Shown: in pieces, positions 1 through 9,485 of the stretch
Position numbering within the stretch: position 1 is the first letter of the stretch
Layout of the letters: each line of letters begins with the position of its first letter
DNA from: Rotaria sp. Silwood1
Lineage: Eukaryota; Rotifera; Eurotatoria; Philodinida; Philodinidae
NCBI GenBank assembly: GCA_905250075.1
Contig: CAJNOP010000327.1
Coordinates: forward strand, 69,849-133,848
DNA length: 64,000 nt
Direction of reading: 5' to 3'
Translations under genes and position numbers: made by a program
The notes under the pieces: model-generated
Seen by the model: only the letters and a program-made list of their open reading frames with translations
What the model was told of the DNA's origin: nothing
The model's database searches: none

Positions 1-859
1 AAATGCTCAAACTTTGGTATCTTATTCTATATAACAGGGTCAATGTTATCCTAAATTTTCATCTCACTATCCTGATAAATAAGGGAGATGTATAGACTAC
101 CATTTTTGAGACCTTATTTTCACCAGGCCGCAAAAATAAAAGTTGGCGTATAATAAATGGACTACTTTTGTATTTCATTTTTCCGCTATTTGATACGTTC
201 TATTAAAAAAACAAAATATACTACAAGATGCAGCGTAAAAAGCTCTACAATTTACACAGTAAAGCGTATTTTAATTATATAGTTTTTGGTTTCAAAAAAA
301 AGCAAAACTATGCGATCAAATATGGTCATCATAAAAAAAATCTTTTTTTTTTGCACGAACGAAAAATTCATCTTTTTTTACCCCTTTTGTCACCTAATAA
401 ATTTTATTAAGAAAAAGCAAAGTATATCACAAGATGCAGCGTGAAAAGCTCTACAATCTACACAGTACAGTATATTTCAATTATGTAATTTTTGTCTTCA
501 AAAAAAAAAAAGCAAAACTCTGTCGGACTAACTTAAAAACTGATCACACAAATTTTTGCTTTTTTTCGAAAACAAAAACTATATAATTAAAATATGCTGC
601 ACTATGTAGATTGTAGAGCTTTTCACGCTGCATCGTGTGGTATATTGTTTTCTTAATAGAACGTATCAAATGGCGGAAAAATGAGATACAAAAGTAGTCC
701 ATTTATTATACGCCAACTATTATTTTTGCGGCCTGGTGAAAATAAGATCTCAAAAAAGGTAGTCTATACATCTCCCTTATTTATCAGGATAGTGAGATGA
801 AAATTTAGGATAACATTGGCCATGTTATATAGAATAAGATACCAAAGTTTGAGCATTTT
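1..859. repeat. Foldback (long inverted repeat) element, about 0.86 kb
   Basis: The first ~290 bases and the reverse complement of about 560-859 match nearly throughout, starting at AAATGCTCAAACTTTGGTA on both sides. The left arm also carries an internal direct duplication: the block at about 222-315 recurs at about 417-520. No coding capacity is visible, and the small ORF at 228-410 lies inside the arm. The left end may extend beyond the window, so the target duplication cannot be judged. Confidence 0.85.
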
Positions 860-1455
860 GGAATTTACTATAAGGAAGAACGAACAATTTTTCTGAGAGG
901 TACCAAGACTTTTGGATCACCCTGTATATATATCAATGCGAGCATTTCAAACTTTAAACAGTATTTTGATAACTGGCAAATGAATCAGTTTTTCTCGTCA
1001 TGTACTTCAATATTCATTAACAATTCGATTTTATATAATTGCTATCGGAAATTTTCAAAATCTTGTTGTTGTGCTTTTTCTATTTTCGTTTGATGAGCCT
1101 TTGACTGGTCGAAATCGTTCCAGTAAATAGTAACTGGAATTGTTAATCTGGTAGGATCATTATTTTTACTTTGTTGCATTCCATAATTCTCTACATTGAT
1201 TTTAAATTTAAATCATTTTTTCAGCTCAATGAGTAACATAGTTATGAGATCTAAGACATTAGTTCATACTTTGAATCAGTGTCGTTGTAGTTGTGCTGGA
1301 CGCCACTAAAATAACACAAATACAGTAAAAACTACAGGTTTTCATATTGATAGAGTTTCTCTCATTTTTTGAACTAGGTGTTTCACTTTGATGAGTTATC
1401 CGATTAGCAGTAAATATCAACCAGTGGTCTTTCCATGGTTTGCTAACAGGTACTA
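860..1455. other. Non-coding spacer between two foldback elements
   Basis: AT-rich sequence with no supported gene. A segment around 915-930 (GGATCACCCTGTATA) resembles mariner-type terminal sequence but has no partner in view. Confidence 0.5.
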
Positions 1456-1600
1456 AAGGGTGGTCACAAAGTTTCGATTTCTCCTTAGTAAATCAAGAAT
1501 ATTTATATCAAACTCATATGAAGGTATTGATCCAATTATATTATTTTGTAGAGAAAGAGAAGAGCTATCATCTGAAAAAAAACACAGTTTGAAATACATA

Positions 1601-2147
1601 TCTATATATATAATGTTCAGTGTGTGTCTGTGCCGGGTCAAAGGTCAAAGGTCAAATAAGACTCTCAGGGAGAGATCTCCAGGGGCTATTTTATGGGGTA
1701 CTGATAAATCCTCAAGGGCTATTCTATTGGGGTACCCATAGGTCCTCCAGGGCTATCCCATGGGAGTACCAATAGGTCTCCAAGGCCTATTATATGGAGG
1801 TAGCCATTGGTCCCCAAGGGCTAACCTATGGGTTACTCATAAGTCCTCAAGGGCTATCCTAGCGGGGTACTGACAGGCGATCAAGGGCTATTATATTGTG
1901 ATACTTATAGGCCCTGAAGGGAGTAAGGCAATAGGGAGATAAGGCTGCAAGAAATATAAGGCGATAAGGCCGAAGGCTACATGGGCTATAAAAATATGTG
2001 CGATATGAGAGTATGAGGTCGTAGGGCTATCTATCTATGTACATAATATCGAGTGTCTGTATGTATTTTACCGGATGAAAAGTTAAATGTCCGAGGTCAT
2101 GCGTTAAAGGACAAAACAGCCGTGCAGTATGCACGGGTTCTCGCTAG
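1601..2147 (+). mobile_element. Non-autonomous Helitron 1 (547 bp)
   Basis: It starts with TC (TCTATATATATAATGTTCAG) directly after an A. It ends with CTAG at 2144-2147. Before the end is a 7-bp stem hairpin CCGTGCA/TGCACGG (2120-2126 and 2130-2136, loop GTA) placed 11 bases from the terminus. These are the defining Helitron terminal features. The interior is mostly a minisatellite. There is no Rep/helicase coding sequence. The 3' end abuts the start of Helitron 2 directly. Confidence 0.88.
1655..1925. repeat. Minisatellite inside Helitron 1
   Basis: About seven degenerate units of roughly 35-40 bases, each with a core like CTCAAGGGCTAT followed by GGGGTACCCATAGGTC. The same family of unit forms the arms of the hAT-like element at 9486-11519. 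Confidence 0.75.
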
Positions 2148-2439
2148 TCTATATACTAATGTTCAGCGTCACGTCTGCTCCCTCTCCCATTGGTCAATTT
2201 TTTCAGCCAATCACGATTGAAGACGATTTTTCTCCAGTATAGTACACATTAGCAAAATCGGGGTCGTGGAATCAGAATCTGAAATCGGAATCTCAAGATT
2301 TTCAACTTGACGTATTTTCATAAAAAATGTTTATCAAAAAAAGATTTTTGCAAAAAAATGTATCTTGGAATACAAAAATGTGCTCATTGAGAAAAGTTAA
2401 ATTTTTTTGACAACACTTGAAATTTTAGTAAATAAATGT

Positions 2440-3110
2440 GGAAACCTCGGATATAAATCCGAGTATTATGTGTACTTCAAGAAGTAAAAAAAATAATTGA
2501 CGACAGCAGTGTCCAAGTTCCCTGGAGTCGGAAACTCAAAGAGTGTAGATAGTGGTGGAAAGTTGCCGTCACGTTCTCAGGTAACTGGTAACGGATTGGT
2601 AACCCTCTCCCGTCTCCAGCTCCGAACCATAGGGTCCTCAAGTTCTATTGTTTCGAAAAAAAAAATGTTTCTGCATAAAAAAATTTTTTTCAAAAATAGG
2701 ACTTGAAGACCCTATGGTTCAGGGCTGGAGACGAGAGAAGATTACCAAACCGTTATCAGTTACGTGAGAATGTGACGGCAAGTTTCCACCGCTATCCACA
2801 CCCTTTGAGTTCCCGACTCCAGGGCACTTAGCCAGACCTCCTTTTACAAAAACCGTGATAGGTCAATAGTCGCATAGAAAAGCATAGGGAAAAATGACTC
2901 TTTTTGCGATAACTCAGCAATGGCTCGACGAATCATTCTCATCTTAGAACTCGACCGAGACATTGATGAGACGAAACTGTGTAGACAATTTCATTGTGAT
3001 CGGACTCTCCTTTCGAAAGTTATCGTGTAAATGGCTGGCCGAACGGATGGATACTCTGACCGATTCTAGAGTGTACTCACTTTTTGAGTACATAAAAAGA
3101 AGTTCTTTCC
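2440..3110 (+). repeat. Dispersed repeat, copy A (inside Helitron 2)
   Basis: It opens with a small hairpin, CTCGGATATAAATCCGAG, then TATTATGTGTACTTCAA. After the inserted inverted repeat at 2500-2832 it continues at about 2875-3110, with close similarity to 8250-8488 (TGATGAGACGA, TACTCACTTTTTGAGTAC). Copy B lies outside the Helitron. Confidence 0.75.
2500..2832. repeat. Hairpin element nested in the dispersed repeat
   Basis: The arms at about 2505-2650 and 2694-2830 are imperfect reverse complements, with ends AGTTCCCTGGAGTCGG / CCGACTCCAGGGCACTT. They are separated by a ~43-base A/T loop. Copy B of the surrounding repeat lacks it, so it is probably a later insertion. Confidence 0.75.
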
Positions 3111-3189
3111 AAATGAGTTTTGGAATGCAAAAAACAGATCTATGAGCGAGTCCATGTAAGTCATGGGCGAACTTACTCAATTGAGGTCG

Positions 3190-5290
3190 TCAGACTTTGT
3201 TCAATTTAAGGCATATTGTAGAGGAAAGAGTTCTAAGAATTTTGGCACAAGCCGTTTTCAAATGTGTTGATGCTTTAATATTTTATGAGTATTTCACGAA
3301 AAGGCTTAAAGTGACCACATTCATCAAGGGGTCCAAATCCAACCATATCTCAAGAAAAGCTCAAGCGATTGAGCTGAAATTTGATATGAATACATATCTC
3401 AGTGAGTCGTGTTGACCATAAAATTGTTGTTTCAAAATATTAAGCAGTTGGGATTTTATGAACCATTCAATATGTAGAAAAAGTATCATATTTGGTAAGT
3501 TTGGTGCTTCATAACGTGTGATTGAAATGCAATACAGATCTGATATTTTCATTGCACATAGAAGAGAAAATGATGTATCTTTTCTAAAAGTTTCAGCCTT
3601 CTACATCGTTCAATTTGATCAGAGGAGTACTCTCAAAATTAGGATTCTGCTAGAAATGTAGGTTTTCAGAACAAGAGACCTACGAGGAAATGAATGTTTA
3701 TAGGAACTGCTCTTTAGAACCTTCAAGTTCACTTTCTGGGCTACAACTCTATAGAAAAATTAGCGTAGGGTCTCCAGACATGGTCCTTGGAGATTGATTG
3801 AAAAATGCAAAAAAATGAGCCCTTTTTTATAGGAAATGTACCAATTTTGCATGAAATTACTCCTAGAGTTTCACCATGTGCGATAAATTCTACGCAGTAA
3901 AAATCATCGTTTGATCTTCTATTATCCTCCATAATAATAGCCTTTAAAAGTGAAACAAATTTTCTTCGAAAAATTTCTTCACCCTCTTCCAGGTCTCTTT
4001 ATTAAGAATCTGTGTCTACAGATGTCTGTGCTCCTCTACGGAGATTTTTGGGAAATTTGTTCCATTTCTAAAGGATATTTGTATGGAGGATAATAGAAGA
4101 TCAAATGCTGATTTTTACTAGGTAGAATTTATCTCACATGCTGAAAGTCTTGGAGTAATTTCGAAGCGAACCTGGTATATTTTCTATGAGAAAGGGCTCA
4201 TTTTTTGGTATTTTTCAATTATTCTTTCAGGACCATTTCTGGAAATTCCATACTAATTTTTTCATAACTTTGTAGTACCCAGTGTGCACTTTTGATTTAG
4301 CGTGACCTGGATTTCTATAGAAGCCATTTCCTAGAAAATCCATCTATGCCAAAATTGTGATTTTGTTGAAATGTATGATTTTTCTGAAACATCTTTTGAG
4401 GGATAGGGGCTGGTTGTACAGTTGAATTTTTCAGCAGAGCAAGTATTCAATGAGGCCTCTTGATAGCTAAAATCATAGCTCCCTAACATGATCTGTTCAT
4501 GAGAATAATATGTTGGGATCAACTCATATGACTAGCTCGAGGTTGTTAACGGTGACCTCCGGTGCAACGTAATTCTGGAGATCTCACGCTAATTTTTGCA
4601 CAGGTTTATAGCCCAGAGAGAGCACTTCAAATATCTAAAGACCAACTCCTATAACCATCAATTTCTTGGGAGATAGCCTGTTCTGATAACCTCTATTTCT
4701 ATCAGAATCCCAATTTTGAGAGCACTCCTCTGACCAAATTGAACGATATAGAAGGCTGAAACTTTTAGGAAAGATACATCTTTTCATATTTTATCCACAA
4801 TACAAATTTCAGATCTCTACGGTATTCCTAACGAAGAGTTATGAAGCACAAAACTTAGCAAAAAATGATTCTTTTTCTACATATTGAATGGTTCATAAAA
4901 TCCCAGCCACTTAATATTTTGAAACAAAAGTTTGATGGTCAATAGGACTCACTGAGATATATATCCATATCAAATTTCAGCTCAACCGCTTGAGCGATTC
5001 TTGAGATATAGTTGCATTACGACCCCCTTGGTAAATATGGTCACTTTAGGCCTTTTCGTAAAATATTCATAAAATATCGAACCATCAATACTTTTTAAAA
5101 CGGCTTTCGTAGTGTCAAACTTGAAACTTGAATTCAATTGAAATTTAAGTTTCAACTGAAATTTCAAATTTCGACTTTCGACTTTCAAGTTCAGAGTTTC
5201 AAGTTTCAAGTTTGACATATATGAACGGCTTGGGCCAAAATTCATAGAACTCTTTCCTCTACAATCTGCCTTGAATTGAGCAGCTTCTCT
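3190..5290. repeat. Large imperfect palindrome within Helitron 2
   Basis: Segments about 3190-3720 pair with about 4690-5280, and 3741-3960 pair with about 4080-4280. The symmetry centre is near 4010. The right arm carries extra sequence at about 4290-4680. A small palindrome at 5108-5217 has arms of GTCAAACTTGAAACTTGA and its complement. No protein is encoded; ORFs here are arm shadows. Confidence 0.75.
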
Positions 5291-6489
5291 GAGAATGGGC
5301 CGTGGCTTATATGGACAGACTGTTATTTAGAAAAATTGAATTTTTTTTGAAAACAGTTGATTTTTTTGTGAAAAAATTTTATGGAAAAAGCGAAAGTCAA
5401 AATTTTGAGATTTTTATTTCAGACTCGGATACGCTTTCCGTGAATTCTAGACAAGTTTTGTAAATGCCCTAGATATATTTTCATAAAATAAAATAGAGAA
5501 ATCTAAGCACTCTCTCTAAAAAGTGCAGCTATCGCTTTTAGTTTCGTTTAAATACATTTGTTTACTAACTCTAGATACCTACATTGAAAAAACAACGAAG
5601 CAGCCGTGCATTTTGCACGGGGTACCGCTAGTATTTATTATAAAGTTATGGTCAGTTTACAATTTTCTAGTAAAAACTTTTTACTTTGCTTTTTTTGCAA
5701 AGAACAAAAATATTCTTGTAACACCCGAGTTTCAATAGTTTTCTGGATTGTATGATACGGTTGAATAGAGTTCGTCAACCTCTACAAGAATATGAATATC
5801 GACAATTTCGCTGATCCTGTTTCTGATACAAAACCTGGAGACAAGTAGAGAGACTAGTAAAAATCTTATATATCGTGTATTAAGGAGACCGTGCTTAATT
5901 TCCAATACCTTTAGTCAATCGATTAGTTAGTCTGTTCCTGAAGCTCGGAAAGGATGTTTTCATCTACAGTACGTGGCAAAGCATCTGAAAATATAAAATA
6001 ATAGACGCAACAGTCGATCTACCAAACTTACTAAAAGTTACGAATACTCTGCAATACATGATTTGCCAGATTTTTATTAGTCTATCTGATTGCTTTCAGG
6101 TTTTGTATTCAAAAGAGGATCGAAATTTTTATTGGATGTCCATATTTTGGTAGAGCTTGTCGAACTCTATCTAATCATATAAAAATATCTATTAAAGATA
6201 TGTAAAAATCCATATCTCAATCGACTTTGGTTATTCAAATACTGCAAGAATATTTTTGTTTTTTGCATAAAAACGCAACGTAAAAGTTTTTCATTCGAGA
6301 TTAGTAACATGACCATAACTTTATAATAAATATATGTGTTCCAAACTGTCTTTTTTCAGATGATAGCTCTTCTCTTTCTCTACAAAATGACATAATTCGA
6401 TCAATATCTTCATATGAGTTTGATATAGATATTCTTGATTTATTAAGGAAGGGTCGAAACTTTGTGATCACCCCTTACATATATGACGG

Positions 6490-7480
6490 GGATATGTCAC
6501 TCTAGTCTCAATCCTGTTCATTCCTTGAGAAACCCTGAAAGGACCCTACAGAATCCTGTCAAGTTTTATTGAGGATCTTGTTTCGAATCATGATGATTCC
6601 TGTTTACAGGATTTTTCAAGATGAAACGAGATCCTGTTCAGGATTTCTTCAAGTTTCTGTTCGGATATTTTTCTGAGTTAAGAATCAGGATCCTACTAGG
6701 ATTTACTAAAGATCCCATCAAGGATCCTCTCAAGATTATGAGAAAGGATTTTGCCAAGATTTAATTAGGCTCTCGTCAAAAACTAAGTGATCTCTTCGTA
6801 TCAGGATCCTGTCAGGAGTTATAGCCATATCAGGCGAGAATCTTGGCAAGAAAATAACAAGAACGGTCAGGCTACGAAACTGGCTAATCCAGGAAAGCTT
6901 CAATCAAAATATTGTTCGGAACTTTTCAAGAATATGCGCTTTCAGGCCTTGCAAGACAATGTCAAAACTTATTAGGATCGTGAGAAGAAAATCTAAGGGT
7001 TTATCAAAGATCTTTACAGAATGCTGCTTGGTCTACTTAGCCGTGCCCATTCTTAGGACAGCCTTGAAGGATCTTTTAGAATCATTATAGATCTCAAGGA
7101 TCCTGCCAGGTTTGACTCATGATTCTGTATAGCATTTGTCCAAATTCTTGCTCGGATTTTTTCTTTATTAATACTGCAGGCTCCTATCCTATCAGGATTC
7201 ACTTCCGATCCTATTTAGAAGCCTGGCAGAAATCATAATACGGATTTTGTTTCGATTTCGTCAGATTCGAGTTAGAAACTGTTCAGGATGCTGATATAAT
7301 CATCCTGCCAAGAATTACGTTATACCAGAGAAGGATCTTACACACGAATAAAACACGATTAGTAAGATTCCTTAACTGAATAATCCTGACAAGCTTCGAC
7401 CAGGATCCTGCGCAAAAGTGCCCAAGAACGGGCATCGCCAGTCCTTAAAAGAAGTAGAAGTATGATTAGAGTCTTGATAA
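6490..7480. repeat. Degenerate GGATCCTG-rich repeat tract
   Basis: Dozens of variants of AGGATCCTGTCA / TCAGGATTC recur in both orientations at irregular spacing. The unit is too degenerate to set a period. No coding sequence is supported, including the 62-codon ORF at 6787-6975. Confidence 0.65.
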
Positions 7481-8049
7481 AAAAATACAAGGAGCCAGTT
7501 AAGATCTTTCCAGGTTTATGTTTTGAGACTATTCAAAATTTTATTTTCACGGTACTGTTAGGAACCTTGCAAGAATGAATAAAACAGTTCTCTCACGTTT
7601 TTAGTTAGCTCTGGTTCAACACCCGTTCAAGACTTAAATATCTGTAGATCACAACGGATTTTCAATACTAATATTGAGCAACACTTCTATAACAATGAAA
7701 AGAACTTTTTAAAATCATGTTGTATTTTTTTGCGGCTTACAGCAAGATTCTAAGAACTAAATAATGATCTAGTAGTATTGTTATCTTGATCTCAATTTGG
7801 TTCTTTACATAAATAAATAGAATGAATCTTAAAAGATGCTTAGAAAAAATTTTCTTATTCATTTCACAATTTATATAAAAGCTATTTTGAGATTCAGGGT
7901 ACAGCCGTGAGTTCTTTTTTATGATCTTATCGAAAAAAAAAATTGAAAACCATTAAATTAGGATGTTAACTTAAATTTAGGCATCGTAAAACTTTTTTCA
8001 TTAAATAGATCCTCAAGAACACTCTCAGTAATCTTGATAAAATATATTT
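7481..8049. other. Non-coding AT-rich stretch
   Basis: No gene, terminal repeat or satellite was recognised here. Confidence 0.5.
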
Positions 8050-8488
8050 GGAAACCTCGGATTTCAATCCGAGTGTTATGTGTACTTCAAAAGTCAAAAC
8101 ACAGAAGCAATTTCCGTTTAAGTATCGTTGCAATAGGTGACTTAGCCTATTTGTTTCATAATGTTTTATATATCATTGTGTAGTCCGTGAAATTCTCTAT
8201 CGAATGGCATATAATAGCTGAGGCTTTGTTTGATTATGAGAGAAAAATGTTCCTATAGAAAAGCATAGGAAATAATGATATTTTTTGCGATAACTCAGCA
8301 ATTTCTCGATGAATCATTCTCATCTTCGAACTTGACCGAGATATTGATGAGACGATTCTCTGTGCAAAATTTCATCACAATAGAACTATTCTTGGAAGAG
8401 TTATCATGTAAACGGCCGGTCTGTCAGCTGGACACACTGATAGATTCTATAGTATACTCACTTTTTGAGTACACAAAAACGTAGTATA
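8050..8488 (+). repeat. Dispersed repeat, copy B (outside the Helitron)
   Basis: It matches the flanks of copy A: the hairpin CTCGGATTTCAATCCGAG at 8057-8074 followed by TGTTATGTGTACTTCAA, then a long similar block to TACTCACTTTTTGAGTAC near 8475. It has no counterpart of the 2500-2832 hairpin insertion, and 8100-8240 is sequence missing from copy A. Confidence 0.75.
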
Positions 8489-8895
8489 GTTACTTCAATA
8501 CAGTTTTATCTAGTCTCTTAAGTCGTTAAAAACTCAAATCACTATCTTAGCCCTATTAAAAGTATTTATTAACTATTCACCTTTCATTTATTTTGCGACC
8601 CATAATGTTTATCATTACGCCTAGGTCTATAATATTTCATCAGCAAGATTTGAAATGAAGAAGTCCTAATGAGTCTGACGCAGAAGAAAATATTTTTTTG
8701 ACTCAAAAACACTCTATACACTACATCAGACAAACATTGTTACACTCCCGCACAATTCCAAGAGCCGAAACATTCTTAGCGGACATGCATGTATGTACAC
8801 AATAACTACTTCAGAGGAGGAAACATATTGAGTTTCATGAATGAGAACCTAGAATGAACTTAATACTCAATTTTTGTTTCTCTATTCGTTATTTT

Positions 8896-9126
8896 TCAGG
8901 AGTCTCTAAGAACCAGACTTTTTATGACATATAATAATTTGATGAAATTACTTATCATAGCCGATGTGATACGACCAAATGCGTATTTAATAATTATAGG
9001 TGTCAGTACTATAACAAAGATGACCAAAATAATGATTATAATAGAAAGCATTCGTTTCAGCCGTTTTCTCTTCCCATCTTCTCCCACATATGCAGGCTTT
9101 CCATTTGATCTTCAGCAGTGAGACAT
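8896..9126 (-). pseudogene. Broken single-pass membrane protein N-terminus
   Basis: On the minus strand an ATG at 9126-9124 opens a frame of 76 codons interrupted only by TGA at codon 5 (9114-9112). The rest reads as a polar stretch, a basic KRKRLKR cluster, and then a strongly hydrophobic segment (IIIIILVIFVIVLTPIII), i.e. a signal anchor. A possible splice donor GTAATT lies after ALA-less text ITSAMI near 8967. The layout suggests the first exon of a small membrane protein. The TGA could be a nonsense mutation, or the real start may come from an upstream exon joined after the TGA. The family is not recognised. Confidence 0.4.
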
Positions 9127-9485
9127 TATTTTAAAATATTTTAAAAGTTGGTAAACATACTCGCGAAAAACGAAGTTCGTCTTCTTATTTAATGTTGAAC
9201 TACTTGTAGTTTCATGTTCCCATGCAGTTCTTATGTCTAACGTTTGCACCATAGTAAACCACTTGTGTAAACAGCTTTCGACTAACGATGAAATTTTACA
9301 GGAAAGAAAAACTGAATGAACCGTAGTGTTAGATTTCGTAACACGTACATTGAAAAATATGCCAAAATCTGATAAGATATTAGGGTACAGGTGAAAACCT
9401 ACTCTTCTTCAAAATTACCCATATGCTATTTCTGTCTGACTGATGAATCGGTATGAATAATGATGCTTGATAGTGCAATTCTTAC
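9127..9485. other. Non-coding spacer before the hAT-like element
   Basis: No gene or repeat was recognised in this AT-rich stretch. Confidence 0.45.

Larger units (their letters stand above)
2148..5631 (+). mobile_element. Non-autonomous Helitron 2 (3484 bp)
   Basis: It starts TCTATATACTAATGTTCAGC, nearly the same as the Helitron 1 start. It ends CTAG at 5628-5631 after a hairpin CCGTGCA/TGCACGG (5604-5610 and 5614-5620), again 11 bases from the end, and is followed by T. The interior carries nested repeats: an inverted repeat (2500-2832), a block also found at 8050-8488, and a large imperfect palindrome (3190-5290). No helicase ORF is present, so it would depend on a partner in trans. It lies head-to-tail with Helitron 1 with no bases between. 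Confidence 0.87.
1456..6475. mobile_element. TA-flanked foldback element (mariner-like), split by Helitrons
   Basis: The ends are inverted repeats. The left starts AAGGGTGGTCACAAAG after a TA (1454-1455). The right, read in reverse complement from 6475, starts AGGGGTGATCACAAAG and is followed outside by TA (6476-6477). Similarity continues for hundreds of bases: the left arm runs 1456-1600 and resumes at 5632 to about 5880, and the right arm covers about 6060-6475. Without the 4031-base Helitron insert the element is about 0.99 kb and codes for nothing. A TA duplication fits Tc1/mariner mobilisation, but the superfamily is inferred from ends only. Confidence 0.8.

Noticed and set aside
228..410. 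60-codon ORF in the first foldback element
   Set aside because: It lies in a repeat arm with no family features; its translation is Lys/Phe-rich from A/T runs.
2440..8098. LTR retrotransposon bounded by the repeats at 2440 and 8050
   Set aside because: The repeats lack TG...CA ends, primer-binding site or gag/pol coding between them, and one copy lies inside a Helitron.
9112..9114. TGA read as selenocysteine
   Set aside because: A nonsense mutation or upstream exon is simpler. No SECIS-like structure could be shown and no selenoprotein family matches.
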